Below, piece after piece: positions 51,301-64,000 of a stretch of DNA of 64,000 nt. Both the position numbers and the translations under genes were made by a program. This DNA is from Monarcha castaneiventris obscurior (taxonomy: Eukaryota > Chordata > Aves > Passeriformes > Monarchidae): the NCBI GenBank assembly GCA_026261815.1, contig JAMPIT010000258.1, positions 16,572,501 through 16,636,500 of the forward strand, given 5' to 3'. Positions within the stretch are counted from its first letter, which is position 1. The number at the start of each line of letters is the position of its first letter. The notes beneath the pieces were generated by a model, which was given only the letters and a program-made list of their open reading frames with translations, made no database searches and was not told where the DNA came from.

Positions 51301-54142
51301 CACATGAAAATAAATTGTTTACAGCATCTGTCATCACATATACTTCAGGATCAGAGACAATTTGACTGCATCAATTAGATTTTCATTAGGATGCCAATCA
51401 GCATTTTTTCCAGCTACAAGACACCAAAGTGTGTGCGGAAGCATCAGCTGTGTCTGGCACCCAGGTTTGCTGAAAGAGGAGCAAAACAGGAAAGAAAAGC
51501 ACACCTAGACTCCTGTGTTGGAGGTCAGTAGAAGACGGCCCAATAGCTCCTTTCCCAGCCCTAAGCAGCCAGAGGGGTAGCTGGCAGTGCCCTGCCCCTG
51601 CAGAGGGACACGAGTTTCCTGGCAGGAGCAGCAGGAGCTCCGGCTCCTCGCCAGCAGCACTGCTGTACCTGACCAACTCGAGCTACATTGATGGCCCCAA
51701 CACTGAAGTAGCAGCTCTTAACCCTTGGTGCTTCCACAAGTAAATGAAGTGTACGAGGTTGAGCTGGACTTTCCTTACATCATACAACCTAGGAAACACA
51801 CGCAGATTCCCCCCAAAGCTAACAGGTGTCAGGGCACCACGAGGACCACATTCTACATCATGGGCAATTCCTGCAGTCGGAGCGCATTGTTGTGCTGGAT
51901 CAGGCCCATGCACAGCTTTGCCCGTGGCCAGAGCTGCTTCATAAAACTTCAAGGTATTTTGCAAGAGGCAGTTAGGTCACACCTGCCTCAGGTAAAGATT
52001 CTTCTAGACCCCATGAGTCAGTAGAGTGTTTATCTCTTCTCTAAAATACTTAATTCTTTACTTAACAGTATGTCAAATCTGAGTTAGGATGCGTTTTGTT
52101 TTGTTGAGCTTTATTCATGGTCAACTCTTTTTCTAAATCCCAATAAACTCTAGATATCAAACCATATGTTGAAATAATAATTTCCCCAAGGACAATATGC
52201 ATTGCATGAAAAACTTCCTTTCAATTTCGTAGGGAAAACATTTCCATTTCATGACTATCTTATTCACTGTGTTTTGTAAGATAAAGTGAACAGCCATTCC
52301 TTCTCTAACTTAGCAACATTTGCTATTACTTTCTAAAACCAGATGAGTTATGGCGCGTCTTATTTATCTAAGGTATATAAGTATCTTATTTGAAGTTTTT
52401 CACCTCTCTCAATCTGAAAGCTTTTCTGCATTTTTATAATTTTTTTTGACCAAATTAATCTTGATGTAGTCTGCTGTAATTTGGGGCGAGAAAGACATTG
52501 CAGCAGCAGGAGTCTTAGGAACATCTGTGACAGATACTCTATCTTTTATGTTCCTGTTACATTCACAGTGCACAATGATGAGATGCAGGGAAAGCCCCTT
52601 GCGTGAGTGCACACAGGGAATTGAGGATGCCTTGCAAGCAGCAGCACTGGGCTTTCTGTATTCATGGATGTCAAATAGACAAACAACATCTCTATAATTT
52701 TACTTAGAGGCAAAACATTTTGCCCAGCAATAACAGAAGACAGTTTCTCTCTGCATTAACAAGAAGTAGCAATACAGAAAAGTGAAATGTTTCCAGCACT
52801 GAGGTTAATCATTTTAGGACATGTCCAATAGCCCTTGTTGGAAACCTTCTACAAATGAGGACTGGCATTTGCCAAAATTTTTCATCAGGAAGGAACACCG
52901 AAAGAATTGAAAGGTATTTCAAATAAATGGAAAAGTAAACGGCATGTTAAAAATTTTACAGAATACGCATTCAAAAGAACTTCAGCAACACAATTCAATT
53001 TAGGTTTCCCAAGAGACTTTAAAAAAAAAGTATTGAATAGGTCTTTATTCATATTTCATGAACTATCAGAATTATTTATGTTCCTACATAATTTTGCAGA
53101 AAGCTACAGCTAACTGAGCACCACCTGAGAAATTTACATGTTCTGTGTAACATCATACAAGACAAGACAAGATTGCTTCAGGTGGTAAATTGTACTTTTG
53201 TCCTCAGATCCTCACTACAGGACAATAATACCTGAACACAAGCAGATTTTGCACAGAGAAACCAGTCTGAGATTCCTCTCAGTGTTTCATTTGTTTGGTA
53301 ACAAACAACAAGCAGGTGCTTATTCTGCAAGAATAAGCTGTCACAGCCCTCATATTTACAAACTGCTGCAGCTGTAATGAAGCTCAATCCCAGCTCTGTT
53401 CATCGCATCCATCAACACGTCACACTTCTCAACATTTACCATTAATGCATGTAGTACAAAGTGTTCATAGAATATTTTAAGTATCCTATAAGACTCCATT
53501 TCAGCTCCTCAATCTAGCTATTCAACTACATATAAATAATTTTGTTCAAAAGTATTACTGTAGTTTACAATTATGCAGCTTTAAAATTAATGAGATGAAA
53601 TATGAAGCAGTAAATCAGATTTTTTCACTTGTTTGTATTTTCCTAGATCATAATTTCTAATAAACTGAAAGAAGGACAATATAGAAACCTCAATTAATGT
53701 TAGCAATAAAAATACTTCTATTAAAAAAAACCGTAGTCACATAACCATTATACATATGGATCTGTCCATGTATTTTTTTTCATTCTAAGCAGGGAAATGT
53801 CTCGGTTATGTTAGGATTATACAAACAGGAAGGAGGAGTATTTGCCATAATACAGAAGTAACTGCTGTCTCTGTTCTGTGGCAGCCATAGAAAAATCTGT
53901 GAAAATGCAAACAAAAAAATTCTACCTCCTTTCCGACAATTATGTTGCAACTGCAATTCAACAAAATATGTTTTCAAAGGGAAGCAATTAATTTATTATT
54001 CTACTCTAAACCTATTTGCACTGCTAGCCTGAGGTTTTAACTTGACAGAAACCGATACTTTTATTTCTGATTAACTTTTCATTTTAGATATAATTCTAAA
54101 ATGAGTTTTATATTACTAAACTGACCTTCTTTTCCATTTCAG

Positions 54143-54187
54143 TAGTCCTTCTATGAGAAGAAACAGAACAGCAGGACCTGAAATAAT
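54143..54187 (+). other. candidate 45-nt exon (model B)
   Basis: Acceptor CTTCTTTTCCATTTCAG, donor ATAAT|GTAAGG. Only one frame is open, reading SPSMRRNRTAGPEI, with phase 2 at both ends, compatible with the end of the 47417 exon. Confidence 0.25.
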
Positions 54188-54550
54188 GTAAGGTATCTGG
54201 TTAATTAAAAAAGGTTTCATAAAGCTAGTTTTACCATGTTTAATCTACCTGGGAGTTATTTCTTCTTTAGTGAAGAGAAAGATATAGTTCATAATTATTC
54301 CTTTTTAATTCTTGATTAGTGAAGTCAAGAGCTGTGATGCCTCATGAGAGCTGTAAGAAATCCTTGGTTTGATCCAGCTCTTATTAACTTTAACAAAAGC
54401 TCCAGTTTTCCCTTGATATCTCCACTGTACTACAGGCAAACAATCCTTTTCATTTCTTTTCTTCTACCCTTTCACAGATAATATATTTGTTTATAAGGAA
54501 GTAAAAAGCTATTTTCTGCTTAATATAAGAATATAGTCTCAGTCATTTTT

Positions 54551-54600
54551 TGAGATTATTGATTTTAATTATTAAGTTAATTAATTGGATTAATCAAATA
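54551..54600. promoter_or_regulatory. dense homeodomain-type motif cluster (possible enhancer)
   Basis: Within 50 bases lie TTAATTA, TTAATTAATT, GGATTA and ATCAAA in overlapping arrangement: Antp/paired-type, K50-type and TCF/LEF-type cores. AT-rich DNA yields such cores by chance, so only the density is notable. Confidence 0.2.
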
Positions 54601-54798
54601 CCTGAATAAATACAGAGCACCTTCACCTTCCACAGAATTACAGGGGTTTACATCTATTTTAGAACTAAACTCTTACCACATAACATTCTTTTACAATACA
54701 GCTGTAATTTCATCTGGCCTTCACACAGCACAAGAATGTACAGAAACAGATGAAAATATACAAAGTAGCTGGATGCATTTTTTTCCTCCAATATGGAC

Positions 54799-54832
54799 AT
54801 TGTACACATGTACATGTACATATGTACACAAA
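54799..54832. repeat. alternating purine-pyrimidine, GTACAT-rich self-complementary tract
   Basis: TGTACACATGTACATGTACA followed by TATGTACACA is nearly perfectly alternating purine-pyrimidine and has several overlapping inverted GTACAT/ATGTAC units. It can form Z-type DNA or a cruciform. Confidence 0.6.
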
Positions 54833-57800
54833 GTACAGTGGGATTTGTCCCCTGCATGCAATTTTAACAAACAGAGAATGCTAAAAGGTCACACTGTTAA
54901 TGAGTCGAGTAATTTCTCTGCATTTATAACATTCCAGTGCTGGATGGATACCATAGTGGATTTATGTTTGTAAGAATCACCTGGAAAAGGTATAGGAAGA
55001 AATGAAAATAAGTTGCACAGTTTTTGTTACTTGGAGGCAGAAAAGCTGTCCAGAACAATTTGCTCTTAATGGCTGTTTTAGCTCGAAAGAGCCCCTGAAG
55101 TGAAGAATAAACAAACTGTCACAGGAACAGAGAGTAAGTCTCTTAAGATCAGGGTTAAGGTTCATGGGTACAATTGCTCTGGGCAAAACACTACTGCATC
55201 TTGGATTAATCTTGGCATGCAGCTAAATATAAAGGTACAGCACTAATGTACATATAATGCCTTTTCCCTAACCCCTGCACATGCAATACAGCCAAATGCA
55301 TAATGCAAAATACAGCATCTTGCGAAAATGAAATGGGAATTCTAAATATGTTTAAACAGAGGTTTAGAAATTCAGAAAGCTAGATAATAATAAACAAAAG
55401 TTAGATAAACAGGCTCTGCTGTCAGTCTTACACAAGTTGTATTACCCTTGTTTAAGCTAAAACTGACTCCAGCCAGCCATTTATCTCAAAAAACCCAGTT
55501 TTCCCATCTACTACTTGCCCTCAGCTTTTTCTCCCCCCAAAAAGCCTCAACATATTTTCTGTTTTAAAAGATTATTTTAACATACTTTGACCCTCCCATG
55601 AAGAAAACCAAATATGCAGAGTGCAGTTTCATGCTGGAGGGGTAAGTCCTCCACAAAATTATTTAAGTATTACTATATTATTGAAAAATCTCTCAGTTTT
55701 GCATTAGCAAAAAGAAAGGTTGTGCCAAAATCCCCTTCTCTTCTGTCTCATTATTTGTTCTCACTGAGTACCAGAGTCCTGAATCCTGCCACCCCTCACT
55801 CCCAGAAATGTGTCCCTCCATACACTCCCCTCCCCATTCCAGCTAAAGACATTTCAGCCCTTGAAGCTGGGTCAGAAGCACTCAGGGTGCATTCTCCACC
55901 TGAGCACTCTGTTCTCCTTTGCCACCTTCAAAGTTCAAAGCCCATGTACAAATTGTTCAGCTTCAGGCAGTGGCCAAGAACATGCAGAAGTTGGGACTGT
56001 CCTAGCTGCAAGAGTGGGATGCAGCAAGGACCTCTCTCTCATTTCATCCCATGTGAGGTTCCTCATTCCCTTTCTACAGACTGTAGCTTTAATTATCACA
56101 ATACCTCAACCCCTGGAAAAGGCACATATCACCACACTGATACAATGATCAACATTTCCCATGAGGACTGTTAATATTGCAAGAACAGAGCTGTGAATCC
56201 ACGCTGTTTATCCTTCCTCATTTATTTGCAGAGCATAGCTAAGAGGATGAAGGAGGAGAAGCCATTCTGAGAGCAAGCATCTGCATCCCAGTGCAGCATT
56301 GCGTTATCCTTCCTCCTCCCTAATAAATAATGCTGGTCAGCATTACCTATTAGAGCAAGAGCAGTGACAGGCTATCACATTTCTGGACTGGGCAAACTCC
56401 CGAGGACTGGGCTGGTCACTTACTAAGCCTCTCCATTTGCTGATACACTGCTCCCTTCACAGGCTCCTTGGCGCAGAGAGGTGGAATATTCCCACTGGCC
56501 TCAAACATTAGTTATTTTTTCCATTATGGTATTTTAGCAACTGTTGTACTCTCCCGGACTTCTCTGGCCTTAAACAAAGTTAGAACCAGCACTGGTAATA
56601 GAGGAAGGCCAAGTTCTAACATTATTAAACTGTCCTTAACATAATGTGCCTGTAGATGCTAATAGCAAGAGCTGCTGCTGACATGCACAAAGTGGGGAGT
56701 GTTTAGCAATGGAGAAAAGTCAAGCAGGCCTTGGATGAGTTTTCCACAGAAGTGGATGCAGAATGCACAGGCAGAAACAGCAGGGCAAGTTCCTTGCACA
56801 AGGATAGAGGCTTAGGAGCAGGACCTGGTGCTTGTGAAATCAGTCACCAGTCTGGGGACGAGAGCTTGCACACATAGTGGCTTTTCCACTAGCTTCAATA
56901 CCAGTGCACTGCTCTGAAGCACCAGCATCCATATGCTCAGCTTCAAGCCACTTCACACAAGCAGCTGTAAGAACTGCTCGGGTCTGGCAGTGCAGAGTTC
57001 TTCAGACATCCACTACCAATGGGACTGACCTTCATTACTCTAATTATTAGAGGGTCACATAATTTCACTGTAGCTCTTTTAAATGTTTTGAGCACATAGA
57101 GGTACAGATCTTTTCAAATCACATTTCACTTGAGTTATTTTCTCTGTATGTGAACAAGTATCTAGTAGGCTTAAAATGGTTGGCTTTGATTGAATAGTTA
57201 ATGATTTGGTTTGTTATTCAAACACATGGCTATATGGGTTCTGCACATGAGGAAGAACCAAGGAAAGAATTACTGAGCTTTAAGCAAAATGTCACAATCA
57301 TCTAAAACCTAAAGCCATATTAATCTGGTAAAACATATGGTCACTTAACACCTAAAAACCTCCCTAAACCTATAAATCCATAAAGCCTGTGACAAATTAA
57401 CTGATGGTTGTATAGTTGAATCTAATTAAAAATTTATTGAAAGTGTTCAAGCTATTACAGCTCCACTCAGAAACTCAGGAACTTCCTATGCCACTTGGAG
57501 GTAGGTATACAGGGTATGTCTTAATTCCCCACCTATCTAGAGCCAGCCCCAGGAAGAATGGGACTTTCTGATTGCTGGTATCAGCTCTCAAAACAAACAG
57601 GCTCCTGAAAATGCACCATATAAAAATACCTCTGGGTCTACAGTGCAGGATTTGTTAGCTCAGTCTAATTGAGGGCCCTGAGAACACTGGTACCCACATG
57701 GATTTTTGTCACCAGCATCAACCTTCCTGCAGTTCAACAAAATCACCCTCTTGTCACTGTCAAATATTTACAGCCAGTTCTACTGTCCCTAGCACTCTGA

Positions 57801-58080
57801 TGTTAAAAAAATTCCATTTGTTGAGCAATGGCAATAGTGGGGAACCTCCGCCCCTCCAAAAAAAAAAAAAAGTAATGACACATAGTAAGGAGCAAGGTCA
57901 CTAGAAAAAAGTTTTTAAACAAACAGGCAGCTAATCTCCTAAAGACACTGGAACTGTGCAACTCAGTTTTTCTGAATTTATTGTATTGACATCCACAACT
58001 GTGCCTTGACTTAGGCCGCAGTTTGCAAAAATAAGGAATAATGTTTTCTTGGAATTGATGTATCCATTTTCTCTTTTTAG

Positions 58081-58138
58081 AGGATCAAGTGGGAGCAGAT
58101 ATGCCATCTATAAGACACTTACCAGTTCAAAAGCCTAA
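58081..58138 (+). other. candidate terminal exon (model B)
   Basis: Acceptor ATCCATTTTCTCTTTTTAG is strong. At phase 2 it reads GSSGSRYAIYKTLTSSKA, then TAA. At phase 1 a different frame also runs about 20 codons to a stop, so the frame rests on the upstream chain. No AATAAA lies close downstream; the nearest AATAA-like site is beyond 58370. Confidence 0.22.
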
Positions 58139-61100
58139 TCTCTGAAAGTAATGTGTAAATTCTTTGTGAATTTTGAGGAGACACATCATTAATCACTTAA
58201 CAGACTCCATGGCCCTAGTACAGAGAACTGAACTGCCAAGACAAATTTTAATGTATACATGTATTTTTAAATTTTTATTTGTAATCTACAGAAGATAAAT
58301 CAGCCTGTGACAGCCACCCATTGGTAGCAGCAGGTTAGTGTCAGGGAGCAGCAGGAGCTGGCTGCTCCACCAGGCTGAATAAGCACAAAACCAGTGGTGA
58401 CAGTGGCCTCATCAGCAAGGTCCCCATCCCAAAGTCCCCAGGCAAGGTGAGAAGAGAAGGTCTGCCAGCAGTAACCATGGTCAGCTGATAGCCCAGTGAA
58501 TGTCAGAGAAGATTGAGAAGGTTGCTATCAGGATATGAAAGGGGGCTAAAGTCACTGCCTCATGGGGCACAGCAGGCTTTCCCATACCACAGACCAACTC
58601 AGCACTGCTCCATGTCTGAGGCACTAAAATCTCTGGGGTAGACCTCCAGAGTCCTCAGGAGAAATAGCTACAGCAGTATGGAAAGTGTGGGAATGCACTA
58701 ATAGCATGCTTCTATCCCTGAAGCACAGATTTCTGAAGGTAAGACTGACTGTCCCATGCATGCTTGCTCACAAAACACAGGAACACTGACATGACAATGT
58801 CCCAAGAACACGTAATGAGTCTTTCTGTCTGCCTGGAGAGCAGAGGCCATAAAGCAAGCAAAGGCAGTGCTACAGCGCCTGTCTGCACAGTGTATGGAGA
58901 AATCCAGCTCTTCCTGTTCCAGCAGGTGGTCATATGTACAGTGCTGTGTTACTGTAAGGACCAGTGGTCAAAGGTTTGCCTCTCAAATGCTGTTCCACAA
59001 CACATACAAACTACAACCATAAACATATACAAACTAGTATTATAGTTCTAACAAAAGGAAAAAAAAAATCCCTCTTTCACACTGTCTCACAGGGATAACC
59101 AGTTCACTGGGGCAGGAGCTCCTCTGAATGCTCCAGTAATTCTGTTTCTGGCAGCATAGAGGTTGCCACAAATTACTACCACCCTCTGCAACACGGTGCT
59201 TCCTCTCCCCTGGTTCCTTAGCTTAATCTACAATCCGAGTCAACTTGGAATCAGAGTCCGATCTTGAAAAATTTTCCCTTGAAGTTTAATAACGACTACC
59301 TGGCTTTGTTTTTTCAATCACAGTGAATTCAGTCTGAATCTCTTTACAAATGTCACCAAGTGTGCAAATGTCACACTGGTCATATGTTCAATATCTGAAT
59401 AGTGACATCATGCTTTCTGATGTTCTGAACAAGCAATCCGATATTAACAGTTAAGGCCAAAGTCACAGAACCGCTGATTTTAATTACCTTGAAACAAGCA
59501 GAATAAACTTTCACCGGTTCTGAGCTGACATCTACTGGCAGAAGACTGCAACAGTGGAGGGCACTGGACATAATCAGGAAACAAATCAGGAAAAAATAGA
59601 GAAATATTTTGTTAAGGATCTCCAATCTGGTGAATGATCTGGGATTTGAAAGGATAAGAGCTCATAAAAGCATAAATTGATGCAATTCTGCTGCAAGGGT
59701 ATAATCTCTGACAGAGAAATCAGGCACATAGCTAGGGGATGTAACTACTCAATCATCACCTCAAGTTTTGCATTTCAAGCATAACTTTGAGCCAATTTTA
59801 TTCATGGAAACAACTGCGCTGAAATTCATTTTAGTCAGATCTGCTTTGGGTTAGCTTAGATCATGAAGGGTGTGAACACATAATTGCTTGAAACTGTGTT
59901 AAAGCTGTTCAAAAAGTTCTTAGGTTTCAGCTGAGGCACAGTAATTAATAAAATGTACATTATCCTAGCCAGCTGTAATACAGAGCCACCCCAGATTGCA
60001 CAAAGCCACCACCGAAGAGGATTTAAAAATTCAAATTATGCTCAGAAAAAGATTGCTTTCTCAAGGACTCAAACAACTGTAAGAAAATTACTTCAACAAA
60101 TTCAAGTCAGTAAGCAGATAAGGCTGTGGAGGCATCTTTTCCACCCTCAGCTTCTCATACAGCACAAGGGAGAGATTGACAGCATGGGGAGCACCCAAAC
60201 CTTTCGACACACATGGAAGGGCCACTCACATTCTCTGGATTCAATCATAGGACAGCAGCATGGCCACACCATAACTGCGTAACAGAAATTAGATCCCTAA
60301 TTTATGGCTAAACACGGAGGATTTTATCATGTACTGTTGCTTTAGGAAAACCTTAGAGGACTTCCTAGAAAAGAAAAGCTTATTTACTGACATATTTACA
60401 AAGGGCATTGCATGAAGGAAAATAAGGTGAAATTCAGACTTAGTAAACTGCTTTGTTTCTGTTCTTTGCAGCCCAGTTAGCTCTAATAACCACAAATTTA
60501 GTGCTGGTATTGAGTATCAACATCCTGGGGAGTACAAAAATACACTGAACAAGCTAGTTATTTTCCCTTGGCAAGCTATTTAAATCTTTGGTTGTGAAAA
60601 GCATGCTGAGAATTTCATCCTGCTCATTTTACACACAATAAAAAGAGTTCCCTTTCCACATCAGAGGAGTTTGAAATACTGTTTTCTATTCTCTCTGTAA
60701 GATGGCCAAAGGTCATGGGATGGGACAAAGAACTGACATGTACTTGAACTCTTCCAAGTAATGCATTAAAGTCCTATACAGAGAAGCCTAGTAACTGAGG
60801 GCTTCTTTTCCTGCTCAATTTCCAGAGGAATGGGTGTTTTCACAGGATATCTCCCTTTCAAAGCAGATCAGCCCCCACATCCACATCCAGGTATGATCTC
60901 TGAAGGCACAGAAACAGGCTGGCCATCAAAAATGAAGGCCTGACCAGAGTGAAATAATTTTGAGAAGGTAATTAATAAGGAAAATAAAAAACTTGGAAGA
61001 CCCAAGGCATAAGCAGATACCTCTTACCAATCCAGTGAACAAAGAGACCAGGCAGAAGCAGAACAGGTGGAGGGGCATGTCTGTTTTGTGTTAAAAGCTG

Positions 61101-64000
61101 AAGTGCCAGAAGGCAGAGCAAGGAAGAGGAGGCTGCTTATTTGCAGGCTTGTGGAGGCCAGGAGAGCCACAGCAGCAGTGCAGGGAGCATCTCACTGGCT
61201 GAATGTCAGAAATAATTGACTCAATTGCAATGAAAGAGTTTAGAGATTCATTTTCAGAGACAGAAATAGGTAGTTGCAAGCTCAATCAAGTGATGATGTA
61301 TTATACCCCAGTCAGGGTATTCTGCAACAGCCCCTTGGTTGGACACTAGCCAAAGGCTGAGTGACTGAAGTGTGAGATTTCTCTAGGTTTGAGAACAACC
61401 TAATGGGTGAGAAAGCAAGCAGGAATAGTGCAGCTTTCTGGGACGGATGAATTTTTTTCACTGTCATTTCCTGTATGTGTTTGTACAACTTTCATGGGTA
61501 CTGTGCCATAGAGTCTCAGACGAACAAAGTTATAAATATCTAGAAAAATGATCCAGTGAGTAAGACAAACAGTATAAGGAAATGACACTTTGCTATCATT
61601 TACCCTGATGAAAACCTAAGGTAACTCTGTTGAAGTTAGTAGGGTTATTCCAAATTCAGTGTGCTATCCAAGAGCCATATTTGGCCTAGACATAGAGCAG
61701 TAGTCATTATCCTCAACTTCTATGTGTTACTGTGATGCAAAGCTGACTCCTGTAATCACATTTTATTTGTGGGGAGCTTCAGTTCCTGTTACTCTGTTTC
61801 CAGTGGTTTTTAAGTATTTGTTACTTGCAATAGTTATGGGTCCTGTCAGACAGAATTCACTAGGTGAAGTAGTGCTTTAAATGCTCTCACTAATTTTAAC
61901 ATGCTGTAAGTTAATATTTTGGGAAATACAATTCAACTTTTATAAATTAAAATAAATCAAAGTCTTCAATCACAAGGTTTCAATTTTGTTTCTGTTTCAT
62001 GTGTTCTGAGAGTGATGCAGCAGTCTCAAAGCAACAGTCTCAAAGTCACCAGGAGATCTTGGTGAAAAAAATAAGGGAAATAAAAAAAGCATGCAGATTA
62101 ACTACTTTCATGATAAGAACCCAAGCAGGTTTTAATCCCAAGTTGGGACACACACATGAATGGAACAACAAATTAAATACAGATCTGATTTTGCAGACCT
62201 GCCTTTTACTAAAGCATGCTGGGTATGAAGCTTTTTCGGTGTACTGAGAGAAACAAATGCTTAGTCAACAGCCAAAATTCAAAATAAGCTGGCTAAATTC
62301 CAAGTCTTTGTAGTTTTAATGATAACAAATGAAATTTATTATGAAACCTGGTCCTCATTTTTATGCTATTGTGCATTTACTAAATAGATTTGGGTTTTAA
62401 TTTAACTAATGAATCTGGGGGGTAAAGGATAATATGAATACTGTACCACTCTTAACCACACATACTATTTCTGCATTCTTCATATACCATAACCCAGTGT
62501 GACCCAGGATAATTGGTAAAACATAAGCATTCCCATCATGTTAAATTTAAGACTTAGAAGTTAAGAAAATCAAATCAAAATTTATCTAAATATATCCACT
62601 CCCCTTCTTGCACCCCTCTACCCTGTCTTATTGACTACCAAGAGCAGAGATCTGGCATAAACAACCATCAAGTGTGCTTTAGCCCTTAGCAGCTGTTTGT
62701 ATTTTATGTTGATAACCTCCCAATGAGAACCATTGATAGGGCAGGTTTTAGTTACAGTTGCAGGTGTTTGACTGAGTTATTGCTAGAGAATAAAATGAGG
62801 GTGTGAGTAGGTTGTAAAAGACTACCCTGTCTGCCTTCTACAGCTCTCTCCTCCCTTTATCTTTTAGAAGGGGAGGAAGTGAGTTGTGGCTTCCCCTAAA
62901 ATTAAGGTAAAGAAGATGACTGATCTGCTTTGAGGGTGGAAGTTTAGTTTTGAATTGCCCAAGTGTGGTTGGTGTTGGTTATGGCACTAGCTACAAGTCA
63001 GTGTTTTCTCAACACCTTATATTTATATGTATTGTCTTTAAAACTAAGGTTTGTTTGATGTATCCTAAGAGAGGTCCTAAAAATACAGAAATGCTGTTTT
63101 ATGGGGACAGTTGTCCTTTTGAAAGAAGAGATTGTGCTACTTGCAGTAAGAAGGCTGTGTTCTGTTCTGTGTAGTCTCAATATATTTACCAAAGGTTAAT
63201 GATAATTAGTATATGTACCTAAGGGAGGTTCCAGTATTATTTATGAATCTTCAGTGTGATTATTGGCAATCACCTAAACAAAATTTGTTAAAAAGCTTGG
63301 AAGAATGAAATGTTCTCAGTGTGTAAAATCTGGTAGACTGACTGCTTTTGTCCTGTATGTGGTATGTTATATTTTTCCAGGCTGCTATCCTTGACCAGTT
63401 TGTGGTGTATACAGGTTTTATGCTGATAGCTGTAATAAGGAGCTAAAACAAGAGGAAGGAGCTGTCTTTTCAGCAGGCTCTTTAATGCATGCTTTTAAAG
63501 AGCACTCACTGATGGCAAATAATATCTTCTTACCAAAAAAAGGGAATGAAATTAGATTCTCACAAAATGTGATATCTTGCCAAAAGCCTTGACTTCTCTA
63601 GCAATGTAATTCATGTAAGCTATTTGCTTTTTACTCTTAAACTAAAAACACAACTCTATCAGGTTAGCTAAAAACTTCAAACTGGGTCTTAAGAAAACAC
63701 TCAAGGCTTATCTTTTTAAGACTACTTGACTTTTGGGACCTGATTCAGCAGCTCAAGGACACATGGGGCTGGGAAAGGATGGTTTGAAAAATATCAAACA
63801 ACTTGACTGGTTGGAATCTTATCACATTTTTGCTTTAGTATGCAAACATTAATTTTATTTTAAGATATGGAAAAGTCTTACGTGACTGGGGAGGCAGTAA
63901 AGAAGGGATTGACCAAAACACTGACTTTTGTCTGTCTTTAGAAGATGCAGTCTCAGCTCTCCTGTAAGCATAGAAGTTAGTTTCCGCAGCATAAAGTAAG

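Larger units (their letters stand above)
43808..64000. other. intergenic or intronic tract right of the candidate transcript
   Basis: Apart from the candidate exons of model B, the palindromes at 48302 and 54799, the TA array at 46582 and homopolymer runs (T at about 45893-45906, A at 57858), I see no supportable gene. A GC-richer patch at about 51.54-51.97 kb has open frames on both strands without recognisable content. From 58.2 kb to the end the sequence is featureless AT-rich DNA with scattered donor-like sites (58447, 58742). Confidence 0.5.

Noticed and set aside
55614..56174. 186-codon plus-strand frame
   Set aside because: Random composition, no domain, and it continues through sequence without splice signals. 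Treated as chance.
58650..58742. Candidate exon with donor CTGAAG|GTAAGACTG and an open phase-1 frame
   Set aside because: The acceptor is weak, and it lies beyond the stop of the only chain it could join, with no neighbour that fits.

Overview
The window looks like vertebrate, most probably avian, DNA. It is AT-rich and intron-poor in coding sequence, has one sharp CpG island near 38 kb, and carries CR1 LINE 3' ends whose terminal octamers (ATTCTRTG type) are typical of birds. Frequent short runs mixing A/T tracts with CCC or GGG suggest a songbird, but that is only an impression. There are no bacterial-type genes. Nearly all open frames of 60 to 190 codons here look like chance frames without conserved content.

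The one gene I recognise is the 5' end of TGFBR3 (betaglycan, TGF-beta type III receptor) on the minus strand. Its first coding exon (24440-24615) has a strong acceptor, a 5' UTR, an ATG at 24500, a complete signal peptide closely resembling that of mammalian betaglycan (FALM core, Ala-Gly end), and a phase-1 donor. A candidate non-coding exon 1 ends with a donor at 38024 inside the CpG island, giving a 13.4 kb intron 1. Positions 1-24439 are then the start of the very large intron 2; no further TGFBR3 exon was found there. The 5' UTR carries two short upstream ORFs.

The CpG island (about 37.66-38.80 kb) has GC boxes, a CCAAT box on the minus strand, a CRE half-site and three pentanucleotide arrays, two of which are complementary. 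It may be bidirectional. To its right, on the plus strand, several candidate exons with good splice sites (39.4-43.8 kb, perhaps on to 47.5, 54.2 and 58.1 kb) join in a phase-compatible way into a 177- or 208-codon frame. I recognise no family. This is either an undescribed gene or non-coding RNA head-to-head with TGFBR3, or a chance chain.

The rest is intronic or intergenic: CR1 pieces, a 51-nt A tract, microsatellites, and several perfect palindromes. The most striking palindrome is 28 bp at 48302 and holds AATAAA on both strands.
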